64,000 bases of DNA from Geothermobacter hydrogeniphilus (GTDB taxonomy: Bacteria; Desulfobacterota; Desulfuromonadia; Desulfuromonadales; Geothermobacteraceae), in contig NZ_NAAD01000002.1 in assembly GCF_002093115.1 (NCBI RefSeq), positions 186,001-250,000 of the forward strand. The letters run 5' to 3'. Within the stretch, counting starts at the first letter, position 1; each line of letters begins with the position of its first letter. Of the stretch, positions 32,995 through 41,621 are shown piece by piece. The position numbers and the translations under genes were made by a program. The notes under the pieces are model-generated. The model saw only the letters and a list, made by a program, of their open reading frames with translations. It was not told the origin of the DNA and ran no database searches.

Positions 32995-34203
32995 CTAGTC
33001 AGCGACCAGCGTGACGACTTTCAGATACCGCCCCTCCGGAAACCCGACCGGATAGGGGAAATCCCCTCCCTGCCCGCGCTGATCGATCACCTTCAGGTTC
33101 CGCCCGGCGTCCAGTCCACCCCGCCGCAGTTCCTTGAGATAGTCGGCAATCTCCATTTTCTGATGATTGGAACAGGCCATCACCAGCCCTCCCGGCTTCA
33201 GCACCGCGAGCAGGGCGGCGATGATCTCGGCGGTGCCGCCGCGCGAGGAGAACTTTCCCTTCCGGGTGGTGGAAAAACTCGGCGGGTCGACGAAGACCAG
33301 GTCAAAAAGACGATTTTCACGGGCGAGGCGTTTCAGAACCTTGCGGCAGTCCCCGCAGAGCAGCTCATGCTGCTGCGGCGACTGGCCGTTGAGTTCGGCA
33401 TTGTCGCGGACCCAGTCGAGATAGTGCCGCGAGGCATCGACGCTGGTCACCCCGGCCGCGCCGGCGGCGACGGCGGCCACCGAAAAGGCACCGGTAAAGC
33501 AGAACAGGTTGAGGACCTTGCGGTCCCGGCACCAGCGGCCGAAACGGCGCCGGTTGTCGCGCTGATCGAGAAACAGTCCGGTGTGCAGCCCGGCGTTGAG
33601 CCGCACCAGGTATCGCAGCCCGTGTTCCCGCACCGTCAGCTTCTCGGGGGCCGGTTTCCCGGCAACCAGTTCAACCAGCTGCTCCTCGCTGCCGAACTGC
33701 TGTTTCAGGTTGCGGGTCTGCTGCGGCCGCTGCTTCAGGTAGATGCCGGCCGGACGCCAGGTCTTTTCCAGGGCGGCGAGCAGCGGTTTCAGATACGGCT
33801 GCCAGGCGGGGGTGTAGAACTGCACCACCAGCCAGTCCCGGTAGCGGTCCACGGTCAGCCCCGGCAGTCCATCCCCTTCGCCGTTGACCAGCCGGAAAGC
33901 GTCGGTGCGGTCGAGATCGAGAAACCTCTCCCGCAGCTGTTCGGCTGCCTGCAGCCGCCGCGAAAACCAGCCCGCTCCGGGATCGACAAGATCCCGATCG
34001 AGCAGCCGGGCAACCACCCGCGCGCCGGGTTCCAGCAGCGCCGTCCCGAGCAGTCCACCATCCGGGGCCTGCAGCCGGGCAAGCTGTCCGGGGTGCAGGG
34101 ACGCGGGCCAGGCGGCGGTGTAACGATCGGCGATCACCCAGGGGTGACCGAGCTGCAGCATGCGCGCTGTTTCCGCTCCAACCTTCAATGTCCTGAGGGC
34201 CAT
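32995..34203 (-). CDS. Class I SAM-dependent rRNA methyltransferase, RlmI-like
   Basis: ATG 34203 follows GGGAGGATGGGGC; 402 residues (MALRTLKVGAETARMLQLGH). An N-terminal PUA domain (about 1-75) precedes an RlmI-type linker and a Rossmann methyltransferase with NLFCFTGAFSVAAVAAGA (motif I), SVDASRHYL and the catalytic-loop motif FVDPPSFSTT. RlmI makes m5C1962 in 23S rRNA; the family call is good, the exact site is inferred. The stop codon directly abuts the structured repeat. It is divergent from the gene at 34277. Confidence 0.88.
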   Translation of the reverse strand: MALRTLKVGAETARMLQLGHPWVIADRYTAAWPASLHPGQLARLQAPDGGLLGTALLEPGARVVARLLDRDLVDPGAGWFSRRLQAAEQLRERFLDLDRTDAFRLVNGEGDGLPGLTVDRYRDWLVVQFYTPAWQPYLKPLLAALEKTWRPAGIYLKQRPQQTRNLKQQFGSEEQLVELVAGKPAPEKLTVREHGLRYLVRLNAGLHTGLFLDQRDNRRRFGRWCRDRKVLNLFCFTGAFSVAAVAAGAAGVTSVDASRHYLDWVRDNAELNGQSPQQHELLCGDCRKVLKRLARENRLFDLVFVDPPSFSTTRKGKFSSRGGTAEIIAALLAVLKPGGLVMACSNHQKMEIADYLKELRRGGLDAGRNLKVIDQRGQGGDFPYPVGFPEGRYLKVVTLVAD

Positions 34204-34276
34204 GCCCCATCCTCCCGAAAGTTTTTCCTTCCCCGCCGCGGCCGCATGATATAAATCTGCTTTCGAGGAGGGAGCC

Positions 34277-34945
34277 ATGTCCAGATCAGCAAAAACCCGT
34301 GCCGAACAGCATATCGAAACCCTGCTGAGCCAACTGCCGCCGGACTCGCCCCGCTACCGGGCCCTGGCGTCGGCACGCGATTTCAAATCATCCTGGGTCA
34401 GCCTCGGCGAACAGCTGCAGAGCGTTCGCCGGCATCAGCTGTACAGCGAATGGGGTTATGACAGCTTCGACGACTACTGCCGCCTGGAAATCCGCATCAA
34501 GCGTCTGACCGCCCTGAAGCTGACCAACGCCTACCGCTTCCTGGAAAAGCGGGAACCGGAACTTCTCAAGGAGCCGGCCGACAGCGGCACCATCCCCGAC
34601 TACCGGGCCGTTGACCTGTTGCGGCAGGCCGATGAAGAAGCGGGCTTCGGCGAAGACGATTACCGTCAGCTGCGCGCGGCAGTCATCGAACAGGGCCGCA
34701 GTCTACCAACGGTGCAGCGGCAATTCAACCAGGTTGCGCGGGCCGCGGAACCGGCCGCGGCAACCACCCGCCGCAGCCTGCAGTCCGCCCTGGCCGCAAT
34801 CCGGCGGCTGCAGAACGCCCTGCAGCCCCTGCCGCAGCACGCGGAATTCTGCCGACAGCCGCTGGATCAGCTGGCCCGGCAACTGGAGCAGGAACTCGCG
34901 AGCGGAATAGATGAGGATGAAGAAAGTGCCGAACAGACCGGTTGA
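34277..34945 (+). CDS. Conserved-looking helical protein of unknown function
   Basis: A 222-residue soluble, mostly helical, charged protein starting MSRSAKTRAEQHIETLLSQL after GAGGAGGGAGCC. A segment YSEWGYDSFDDYCRLEIRIKR resembles the helix-turn-helix-like region found in some phage/plasmid and DUF3102-type proteins. The C-terminal third is Gln/Ala-rich with coiled-coil character (SALAAIRRLQNALQPLPQ). I cannot assign a function. It is divergently transcribed from the RlmI-like gene with 73 nt between starts. Confidence 0.65.
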   Translation: MSRSAKTRAEQHIETLLSQLPPDSPRYRALASARDFKSSWVSLGEQLQSVRRHQLYSEWGYDSFDDYCRLEIRIKRLTALKLTNAYRFLEKREPELLKEPADSGTIPDYRAVDLLRQADEEAGFGEDDYRQLRAAVIEQGRSLPTVQRQFNQVARAAEPAAATTRRSLQSALAAIRRLQNALQPLPQHAEFCRQPLDQLARQLEQELASGIDEDEESAEQTG

Positions 34946-34954
34946 GAAAAGGAC

Positions 34955-35941
34955 TCAACCGCCGAGCAACCGCCAGCTCAATGCCAGGACCAGGGTGCCG
35001 CTGATGCAGATCGCCAGGTAGAGAGCCAGCACCCGTTTCCTGAACATCGAGATGAAGACCCCCATGACCGGCAGAGCGGTCACCGGACCGCCGACCAGCA
35101 TGGCGATCCCCGGCCCCCTGGCGAGGGGGATGGCCTGGCCCGGATCGGGCAGGAAATAACCGAAGATCATCGAGGCGGCGGTCACCTGCGGCATGTGCAG
35201 CGGCAGGGCGGCGAAGGTGATGGTGAAGATCGGGGCGATTCCCTGGCCGGCAAGCAGGCCTTCGATCCAGCCGTTGGGAATGAAGAATCCGGCCAGCACC
35301 TCGATCAGCATGCCCAGCAGGGCGAACTTGCCGATCTTGATACTCCCTTCCCAGAACTTGGCGAGAAAAACCAGAAACTTGTTGTGGGTGCAGCGGTCGA
35401 CCTTGTGCGAGAGCTGCTTGCCGCAATCACAGCGCAACTCTTCCACCGGGTAATCCGGGTCGTGAAAATTACCCTCCGGCAAAGCCTGGCGGAACAGCTC
35501 ATCATCGCTGAAACCATGGTTGCGCAGCAGCAGGGTCACATAACCGGCAAACAGGCCGAGCAGCACGGCGCAGACCACAACCGTGTTCGCCCAACCGATG
35601 CCGAGCATGCCCGACAACATCGCGTAGGACGCCGGACTCATCAGGGGCGATGTGACCAGCAGCGCCATCGCCGGAGCCAGCGGCAGACCGGCCAGCATCA
35701 GGGAAATCACCAGCGGCAGGGTGGCGCAGGCACACAACGGACTGATGGTGCCGAGCAGGGTCGCCAGGACAATTGACCAGGCCCCGAAGCGGGTCAGCGC
35801 GTGGCGGATTTTGACATGCCATTTCATGGTGCGGATCACGGCCTCGAACAGCACCCCGATCGCCAGATAAGGCAGGATATAGAGAAATTCACGGCCCAGG
35901 TCACGACCGATCTCATTCAGGGTCTGGAGCAACTGATCCAC
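34955..35941 (-). CDS. DUF318/YraQ-type permease
   Basis: GTG 35941 (VDQLLQTLNEIGRDLGREFL) is preceded by AGGAGG at 9 nt; longer frames upstream lack a site. The 328-residue protein has about eight membrane segments in two halves. The conserved SPLCACATLPLVISLML and SPLMSPASYAML segments occur in the first half and PLHMPQVTAASMIFGYFLPD in the second. A cytosolic loop has a Cys-rich stretch (LRCDCGKQLSHKVDRC) that could bind metal. Relatives include ArsP-like organoarsenical exporters, but the substrate is unknown. It converges on the gene at 34277 with 9 nt between stops. Confidence 0.8.
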   Translation of the reverse strand: MDQLLQTLNEIGRDLGREFLYILPYLAIGVLFEAVIRTMKWHVKIRHALTRFGAWSIVLATLLGTISPLCACATLPLVISLMLAGLPLAPAMALLVTSPLMSPASYAMLSGMLGIGWANTVVVCAVLLGLFAGYVTLLLRNHGFSDDELFRQALPEGNFHDPDYPVEELRCDCGKQLSHKVDRCTHNKFLVFLAKFWEGSIKIGKFALLGMLIEVLAGFFIPNGWIEGLLAGQGIAPIFTITFAALPLHMPQVTAASMIFGYFLPDPGQAIPLARGPGIAMLVGGPVTALPVMGVFISMFRKRVLALYLAICISGTLVLALSWRLLGG

Positions 35942-36286
35942 GTACGCAAACCTCCTGGCTGGTAGAGTCCCGGGGCAACCACCGCCGCCGAATGAAAACT
36001 TTCTGTCGCCGCCACCATCAGGACGGCAGGATTCCGCCGTCTCCACGCATTGCGGGCGGACAACAGCAGCGGCTGACAGTCAAGTAGTCGAGACAAAGCA
36101 ATTCCCGTTCCTAAACCTCACGCCTGCAGGAACCCGGCAAACGTTTTTTCACCCGGCGAACAACGTTAGGCCGAGCATTTTTACATGTCAGTGCTATAAT
36201 GTGGAAAATTCAGCCTGAGTGCCGGAGCATTTGTCGCCGGCGCGCCTCACCGGCAAACATCCACCGACTCAGGTTCAGGAGCAGTC
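35942..36286 (+). promoter_or_regulatory. Intergenic region with extended -10 promoter
   Basis: No ORF is supported here. An extended -10 box TGCTATAAT lies at 36192-36200, about 85 nt before the methyltransferase ATG. No good -35 is seen, as is common with TGn promoters. The rest holds the permease upstream sequence. Confidence 0.5.
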
Positions 36287-37078
36287 ATGGCAAAGGATTT
36301 CAAAACCAGGGTGCGGGAACAGTTTTCGCGTACCGCGGATGGTTATATTCACGACAAGGGGTTTGCCGGCGGCGCGGACCTGGAAGCGGCCCTCAACCTG
36401 CTGCAGCCGGGCAGCGACGACACCCTGCTCGATGTCGCCTGCGGCGGTGGCCACACGGCGATGTTTTTCGCCCCGCATGTCCGCTCGGTGGTCGCTTCCG
36501 ACCTGACCATGCAGATGCTGAAAAAGGCCCAGGAATTTCTCAGCGAGGAGGGCCGGGTCGACAATGTCACCTTTCGGGAAGCCGATGCCGAGGACCTGCC
36601 CTTCCCGGCCGGGTCCTTCACCGCCCTGACCTGCCGCATCGCCCCCCACCATTTCGCCGACGTCCCCCGCGCCCTCAAGGAATTTCACCGGGTGCTGCGC
36701 CGTCATGTCGGGCGGATGGTGATCATCGATACGCTGTTGCCGGACGACCCGGAAATCGCCGAATTCTACCAGGCCATGGAACAGATGCGCGACCCGACCC
36801 ATGTCCGCGCCTACACCGAACCGGAATGGGTGCAGATGGTCAGCGACGCGCTGTTCGATGTCAAGCACACCGCCATCTTTCCCAAGACCCACGACTTCCC
36901 CGAGTGGTCCCGCCGTTCCGGCCTTGATGCCGCCGGCGTCAAGCGCCTCAACCAGTTCTTCATCGATGCCCCGGACAAGATCCACGACTATTTCCAGATC
37001 GAAACCTTCGCCGGAGAGGTCGAATCCTACACCGACCGCAAGCTGCTGATCTACGCGACCCGGATTGATAAGAAGTAG
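36287..37078 (+). CDS. Class I SAM-dependent methyltransferase
   Basis: A 263-residue protein starting MAKDFKTRVREQFSRTADGY. The methyltransferase-11 fold is clear: motif I LLDVACGGGHTAMFFAP, acidic VVASDLTMQML, motif IV-like EDLPFPAGSFTALTCRIAPH and VGRMVIIDTLLPDD. The substrate is unknown; small-molecule or quinone methylation are both possible. It ends in TAG directly against a 7-bp tandem array. Confidence 0.85.
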   Translation: MAKDFKTRVREQFSRTADGYIHDKGFAGGADLEAALNLLQPGSDDTLLDVACGGGHTAMFFAPHVRSVVASDLTMQMLKKAQEFLSEEGRVDNVTFREADAEDLPFPAGSFTALTCRIAPHHFADVPRALKEFHRVLRRHVGRMVIIDTLLPDDPEIAEFYQAMEQMRDPTHVRAYTEPEWVQMVSDALFDVKHTAIFPKTHDFPEWSRRSGLDAAGVKRLNQFFIDAPDKIHDYFQIETFAGEVESYTDRKLLIYATRIDKK

Positions 37079-37262
37079 GTTCAAGGCGCAAGGGGCAAGG
37101 CGCAAGGCTCAAGGCTCAAGGCTCAAGGCTCAAGGCTCAAGGCGCAAGGCGCAAGGCGCAAGGCGCAAGGCGCAAGGCGCAAGGTGCAAGGTGCAAGGTT
37201 CAAGGTGCAAGGTGCAAGGTGCAAGGTTCAAGGTGCAAGGTTCAAGGTGCAAGGCGCAAGGT
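37079..37262. repeat. 7-bp tandem repeat array, about 26 units
   Basis: The heptad GG(C/T)(G/T)CAA is repeated about 26 times, beginning at the stop codon of the methyltransferase gene. Sub-blocks of GGCTCAA, GGCGCAA, GGTGCAA and GGTTCAA alternate. Translation gives QGSRRKAQGAR-type nonsense. A 4-unit version lies at 1709. Slippage should make this locus length-variable. Confidence 0.92.
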
Positions 37263-37326
37263 TTGAGAGGGGCAAGGACGGAGGTACGAAGTGCGAGAAA
37301 AGCGGCTGTCTACCGGCTTCCCGAGC

Positions 37327-37711
37327 ACGTTGAAGGGCGAGGGATTTTTCGTCAAATCAAGGCGCCGGCTGATGAGCGCGGAGGCGTAGCGGCAGCTACG
37401 TCGCACAAGCAAAGAGGCCGGCAACGCAGAGTTGGCGGAAAAGAACCGCCCCGCGCACCAATGAGCGCGGGGGCGTAGCGGCAGCTATATCGCACAAGCG
37501 AAGAAGCCGGCAACACAGAGTTGGTGGAAAAGAACCGCCCCGACCTGCGGTGACAGAGACGCTCAGGCCTATACCTGAACGATACGTTGAAGGGCGAGGG
37601 ATTTTTCGTCAGATCAAGGCGGAGTGGCAAGCCCCGCGGAGGCGTAGCGGCAGCTACGTCGCACAAGGGGGTTGCCACTCCAACGCAGAGTTGGCGGAAA
37701 AGACGCCCCGC
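37327..37711. repeat. Three structured repeat units
   Basis: Unit 1 (about 37327-37452) has stem GCCGGC (37364-37369) with GCCGGC (37417-37422) and apex CGTAGC-GGCA-GCTACG (37385-37400). Unit 2 (37453-37545) lacks its left arm and has a degenerate apex (GCTATA). Unit 3 (about 37575-37711) has GGAGTGGCAA (37621-37630) with TTGCCACTCC (37672-37681) and apex 37643-37658. Compared with the copy at 32898, A-to-T in one arm is matched by T-to-A in the other. Confidence 0.8.
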
Positions 37712-37717
37712 GCACAC

Positions 37718-37750
37718 AAAAAAAGGGATGCCTTGCGGCATCCCTTTTTT
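37718..37750 (-). terminator. Bidirectional terminator, end of gltA
   Basis: A-run, GGGATGCC (37725-37732), loop TTGC, GGCATCCC (37737-37744), T-run. It works in both directions and serves the convergent gltA. Confidence 0.92.
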
Positions 37751-37765
37751 GTGCGCATATCAACC

Positions 37766-39079
37766 TTACTTGATGCCTGCAGCGTCTTCCAGCATCGCCG
37801 TGGTAACCGACTTCGGACGCTCGATGGCGTAACCGAGAGCGCGGTCCCAGGTGATGTTGGCGAGGCAGCCGATGGCACGACCGACACCGAACAGGACAGT
37901 GTAGAAGTCGTACTCGGTGACACCGTAGTACCACTGGATGACGCCGGACTGGGCATCGACGTTCGGCCAGGGGTTCTTGGCCTTGCCGTGCTCCTGCAGA
38001 ACACCCGGAGCCACTTCGTAGATCATGCTGACCAGCTTGAACAGCGGGTAGTCCTTGAGACCTTCGGTCTTGAGGCAGAACTCACGCTGCGAGCTGTAGC
38101 GCGGATCGGTCTTGCGCAGCACGGCATGACCGTAGCCGGGGATGACCTGACCGCTGTTGAGAGTGTCCCAGAGGGCTTTTTCCAGCTGCTCCTTGGTCGG
38201 CACTTCGCCGCCGAGCTTGGCCATGAAGTCCTGGGTCCAGCCGAGGACTTCCTGGTTGGCGAGACCGTGCAGCGGGCCGGCCAGGCCGTTGAGTCCGGCG
38301 CTGTAGGAGTAGTAGGCATCGGAGAGAGCCGAAGCGACCAGATGGGTGGTGTGCGCCGAAACATTGCCCGACTCATGGTCGGAATGGAGGATGAAGTACA
38401 TCCGCGCAACATCATCGTACGGAGCATCAACACCCATCATGCGGGCGAAGTTGCCGCCCATGTCGAGGTTCGGGTCGGCATCGATATGGGTGTCGCCCTT
38501 GTACTTCATGCGATAGATGTAAGCGGCGATCGGAGCGAGTTTCGCCATCAGGTTGGTGGCGTCCTCGTACATGTCCTCCCAGCAGGTCATCTTGTTGAAC
38601 TTGCCTTCGCGGTAGTTTTTGGCGAAGATCGAGTCACGCTGCATGGCCAGCACGGCCGTGGAGAACATGGTCATCGGATGGGAGTCACGCGGCATGGCGC
38701 GCAGCACGTCGATGACATACTCGGGAACCTGGGAACGCTTCTTCCAGTCCTCAACCACTTCGAGGGTCTGCTCCATGGTCGGCACGTCGCCGGTCATCAG
38801 CATGTACCAGAATCCCTCGACATAGGGATAATCGGAACCCGGAACCTTCGGCAGAGCGGCGAAGGTCTCGGGGATGGTCTTGCCACGGAAACGGATGCCT
38901 TCCATCGGGTCAAGATAGGAAATGTCGGTCACCAGGCACTTGACACCGCGGGCGCCGCCGATCGCCTGGGCAATGGTGACCTCACCGAGACTGACATCAC
39001 CGCATTCCTTGATCAGCTTGACGGTACGCGGACGATGCTCATCGATCTTCTTGCGCAGGACTTCTTTCAACGTGGACAT
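37766..39079 (-). CDS. gltA: Citrate synthase, eukaryotic-like type
   Basis: ATG 39079 (MSTLKEVLRKKIDEHRPRTV) gives 437 residues. Catalytic residues lie in SDHESGNVSAHTTHLVAS (His), PGYGHAVLRKTDPRY (His) and NPWPNVDAQSGV (Asp). The sequence follows the mitochondrial pattern (GLAGPLHGLANQEVLGW; GKAKNPWPNVDAQSG) more closely than the E. coli type. Geobacter species are known to have such a eukaryote-like citrate synthase as the entry enzyme for acetate oxidation. It is a single-gene unit with its own promoter (39291-39319), a leader of about 200 nt and a terminator. Confidence 0.96.
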   Translation of the reverse strand: MSTLKEVLRKKIDEHRPRTVKLIKECGDVSLGEVTIAQAIGGARGVKCLVTDISYLDPMEGIRFRGKTIPETFAALPKVPGSDYPYVEGFWYMLMTGDVPTMEQTLEVVEDWKKRSQVPEYVIDVLRAMPRDSHPMTMFSTAVLAMQRDSIFAKNYREGKFNKMTCWEDMYEDATNLMAKLAPIAAYIYRMKYKGDTHIDADPNLDMGGNFARMMGVDAPYDDVARMYFILHSDHESGNVSAHTTHLVASALSDAYYSYSAGLNGLAGPLHGLANQEVLGWTQDFMAKLGGEVPTKEQLEKALWDTLNSGQVIPGYGHAVLRKTDPRYSSQREFCLKTEGLKDYPLFKLVSMIYEVAPGVLQEHGKAKNPWPNVDAQSGVIQWYYGVTEYDFYTVLFGVGRAIGCLANITWDRALGYAIERPKSVTTAMLEDAAGIK

Positions 39080-39319
39080 ACTCTCTCTCCTTTGCAGATG
39101 TGAATGCTGTGGGAAAAATCCCACCAAACGAAACTGCCCCTTTATCCTTGAGTTGCCACCCCTCACTCTGCCCTGCGAATCGCCGGGAAAGAGGGGTTCG
39201 ATAACCATAACAAAAAGAAAAGCCCTGACAAGGGAGCCTGCAGGAGCAGGCAGGTCGGCAAACCTTGTCTGGTGGCAAATTCCAAATATCGTTTTAGCAA
39301 CCCGATGAGGAGATGTCAA
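39080..39319 (-). promoter_or_regulatory. gltA promoter and long leader
   Basis: On the minus strand TTGACA (39319..39314), 17 nt, then TAAAAC (39296..39291) give a start near 39284 and a 5' leader of about 205 nt. Short GC-rich inverted segments in the leader (around 39230-39250) might be regulatory. I recognise no riboswitch. Confidence 0.6.
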
Positions 39320-39455
39320 GAAAATTTGTATACAGTATCCGGTCTTTCCCCACTGGACTCACCCCCCCGACCACGCTCCCGAAAAGACGAATACGGGCTC
39401 CTGCCAGTCCGCACGACGCCGACGAAACGATCTCGGTCAGAGAGCAGTTTAGGCC

Positions 39456-39483
39456 TTGCTTTCTTTCGGCCTCATGCTAAAAT
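39456..39483 (+). promoter_or_regulatory. Promoter of dusB operon
   Basis: TTGCTT (39456-39461), a 16-nt spacer and an extended -10 TGCTAAAAT (39475-39483). Transcription would start about 39490, between the possible ATG 39474 and GTG 39495 starts. Confidence 0.5.
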
Positions 39484-40499
39484 GCGTAAAAATTGTGCAA
39501 TATAAAAATTTCAACATAGCGTCCCTGAAGCTGGCCAATCCGGTTCTGCTGGCGCCCATGGCCGGCATAAGCAATCTGCCCTATCGCCGCATCATGAAGG
39601 AATTCGGCGCGGCCCTGGTTTTCAGCGAGATGGTCAGCGCCAATGGCCTGATCCGCGATGGACGACGGACCCTGGAACTGGTTCGCTCCTGCGCCGCGGA
39701 GAAACCCCTGGGCATTCAGCTTTTCGGTTCCGAACCGGGCGTCCTCGCCGCAAGCGTCCGCCACCTGGAAGGCGCCGGCGACCTGATCGACCTCAACCTC
39801 GGATGCCCGGTCAACAAGGTCGTGCGCAGCGGAGCGGGAAGTGCCCTGTTGCGCGATCCCAACCTGGTCGCGAAGCTGATAGGTGCCCTGCGCAAGGCCA
39901 CCGACAAGCCGCTGACGGTTAAAATACGTTCCGGCTGGGACCGCCGGAGTATCAACTACCTGGACATCGGACGGATTGCCGAGGATTGCGGAGCCGACGC
40001 GGTGACCCTGCATCCGCGCACCCGGGCCGAAGGCTTTTCCGGCAGCGCCGACTGGGAGCAGATCGGCCGGTTGAAACAGGCGCTCGGCATCCCGGTGATC
40101 GGCAGCGGCGACATTTTCAACGCCGACGACGCCCTGCGCATGCTGCAAACCACCGGCTGCGACGGCATCATGATCGGCCGCGGCGGGTACGGCAATCCCT
40201 GGCTGATCCGCAACATCCTGGACCGCCTGGCCGGACAGCCCGAACGCCCTCCGTCCGCCACCGAAAAGCTCCGGGTGGCGGAACGGCATCTCCGCTTCAT
40301 GGAAGAGGATATCGGTGCCGGAAAAACGTTGTTTGAAATGCGCAAGCATCTCTGCTGGTACTCCAGAGGCATGGCCGACGCCGCCCATTTTCGCCAGGTT
40401 GTCAACCATGCCACATCACTGGAGCAGATGCGCAGCCTGATGCGAAACTTTTTCGCCCGGAATGAGAACCAGGATGCAGGACATCATCCCGCCACGTGA
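39474..40499 (+). CDS. dusB: tRNA-dihydrouridine synthase (DusB type)
   Basis: FMN enzyme that reduces uridine in the tRNA D-loop. It has the Dus signature LLAPMAGISNLPYRRIM, the active-site region DLNLGCPVNKVVRSGAGSAL (catalytic Cys) and TLHPRTRAEGFSG plus IGRGGYGNPWLI for FMN binding. ATG 39474 is given here, but that codon lies inside the probable -10 box. GTG 39495 (VQYKNFNIASLKLANP) may be the true start with a very short leader. No Shine-Dalgarno supports either. The 3' end overlaps the sensor kinase gene by 38 nt. In many bacteria dusB precedes fis or ntr genes, as here. Confidence 0.92.
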   Translation: MLKCVKIVQYKNFNIASLKLANPVLLAPMAGISNLPYRRIMKEFGAALVFSEMVSANGLIRDGRRTLELVRSCAAEKPLGIQLFGSEPGVLAASVRHLEGAGDLIDLNLGCPVNKVVRSGAGSALLRDPNLVAKLIGALRKATDKPLTVKIRSGWDRRSINYLDIGRIAEDCGADAVTLHPRTRAEGFSGSADWEQIGRLKQALGIPVIGSGDIFNADDALRMLQTTGCDGIMIGRGGYGNPWLIRNILDRLAGQPERPPSATEKLRVAERHLRFMEEDIGAGKTLFEMRKHLCWYSRGMADAAHFRQVVNHATSLEQMRSLMRNFFARNENQDAGHHPAT

Positions 40500-41583
40500 A
40501 GCCCAGCTCTATCGCCAGATTCTGGAGAATGTCGACCGGGCGGTCATCGCCGTCGACCGCGGAGGACTGATCACGCTCTTCAATCCGACTGCCCAGTCCT
40601 ATACCGGCCTTTCCGAGAAACAGGCCCGCGGCCGCTCCTTCAGGAAACTGTTCGCCGGCCAGCCGCGGCTGCTGGAACTGGTCGATGAAACCGAACGGAA
40701 AGGACGGGCCATCTCCGACCCGGAGAATGTCCACCTGCTGCGACCGATGGCAGACCCGCTGCCGGTGAGCGTGTCGGCCTGCCCGCTGCTCGACGCCGCC
40801 GGTGCCCAGGAGGGAGTGGTGCTGCTGATCCACGACCTGACCCGCATCCGTGAACTCGAGGATGCCGTCCATCGCGCCGACCGCCTGAGCATGCTCGGCA
40901 CCCTGGCCGCCGGTCTGGCCCACGAGATCAAGAACCCTCTGGGCGGCATCAAGGGGGCGGCGCAGTTGCTGGCCATGGAACTTGATGACAACAACCTGGT
41001 TGCCGAATACACCCAGGTGATGGTTCGCGAAGCCGACCGTGTCAACGGCATCATTGAGGAATTGATGGACCTGGCCAACCCGCGGCCGGCGGAATGGTCA
41101 GAGGTCGACCTGACGAGAATTCTGAACGATATCGTCCTGTTTCAGAAGGAGGCCTATCGCGGGCAGGATATCGAGTTCAGCCTGGCCCTCGATCCCAGCA
41201 TTCCCCCGCTCAGCGGCGACGAGAATCTGCTGACCAGGCTGTTTCTCAACCTGATCAAGAATGCCGCCGAAGCCGTGACGCGAGAGGGGCGGATCGAAAT
41301 CCGATCACGCATCAGTGGTGATGTCCACCTGACCCGACCCGGCACCCGTCCGGTCCCCTTCGTCGAGGTGGACATTATCGACAATGGCTGCGGCATACAA
41401 CGTGAACATCTGGAACAGGTTTTCACGCCTTTCTTTACCAGCAAAACAACCGGCAGCGGGCTCGGGCTGTCGATCTGTCAAAAAATTGTGACCGAGCATC
41501 AGGGATTCATGAAGGTCAGCAGCACTCCCGGTGAGGGAACCCGGATACGAGTGGCCCTGCCCTTTATCCGCAGGCGCAGCTGA
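40462..41583 (+). CDS. NtrB-like PAS sensor histidine kinase
   Basis: A 373-residue soluble protein (MRTRMQDIIPPREAQLYRQI; an alternative ATG lies at 40474). PAS domain about 12-120; HisKA with phospho-His in AAGLAHEIKNPLGGIKGAAQ; HATPase with NLIKNAAEAV, DNGCGIQ and TGSGLGLSICQKI. No membrane segments are seen, matching GlnL/NtrB, which phosphorylates NtrC according to nitrogen state. The following gene is an NtrC-type regulator. No PII or glnA gene is in the window, so a nitrogen role is inferred from similarity and the dusB-ntrB-ntrC order. Confidence 0.88.
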   Translation: MRTRMQDIIPPREAQLYRQILENVDRAVIAVDRGGLITLFNPTAQSYTGLSEKQARGRSFRKLFAGQPRLLELVDETERKGRAISDPENVHLLRPMADPLPVSVSACPLLDAAGAQEGVVLLIHDLTRIRELEDAVHRADRLSMLGTLAAGLAHEIKNPLGGIKGAAQLLAMELDDNNLVAEYTQVMVREADRVNGIIEELMDLANPRPAEWSEVDLTRILNDIVLFQKEAYRGQDIEFSLALDPSIPPLSGDENLLTRLFLNLIKNAAEAVTREGRIEIRSRISGDVHLTRPGTRPVPFVEVDIIDNGCGIQREHLEQVFTPFFTSKTTGSGLGLSICQKIVTEHQGFMKVSSTPGEGTRIRVALPFIRRRS

Positions 41584-41621
41584 GTTGCAGCAGATGCCTT
41601 TTTCAGGAGGGGTTCGTACCC

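Noticed and set aside
32729-32998. Small ORFs containing GGVAAATSHK or RRRSGSYVA
   Set aside because: They are translations of the structured intergenic repeats, seen at every copy in different frames.
37079-37262. CRISPR array
   Set aside because: The unit is 7 bp with no spacers and no cas genes; it is a minisatellite.
39080-39290. Riboswitch in the long gltA leader
   Set aside because: I could not match conserved cores of any known class, and the inverted repeats are short.
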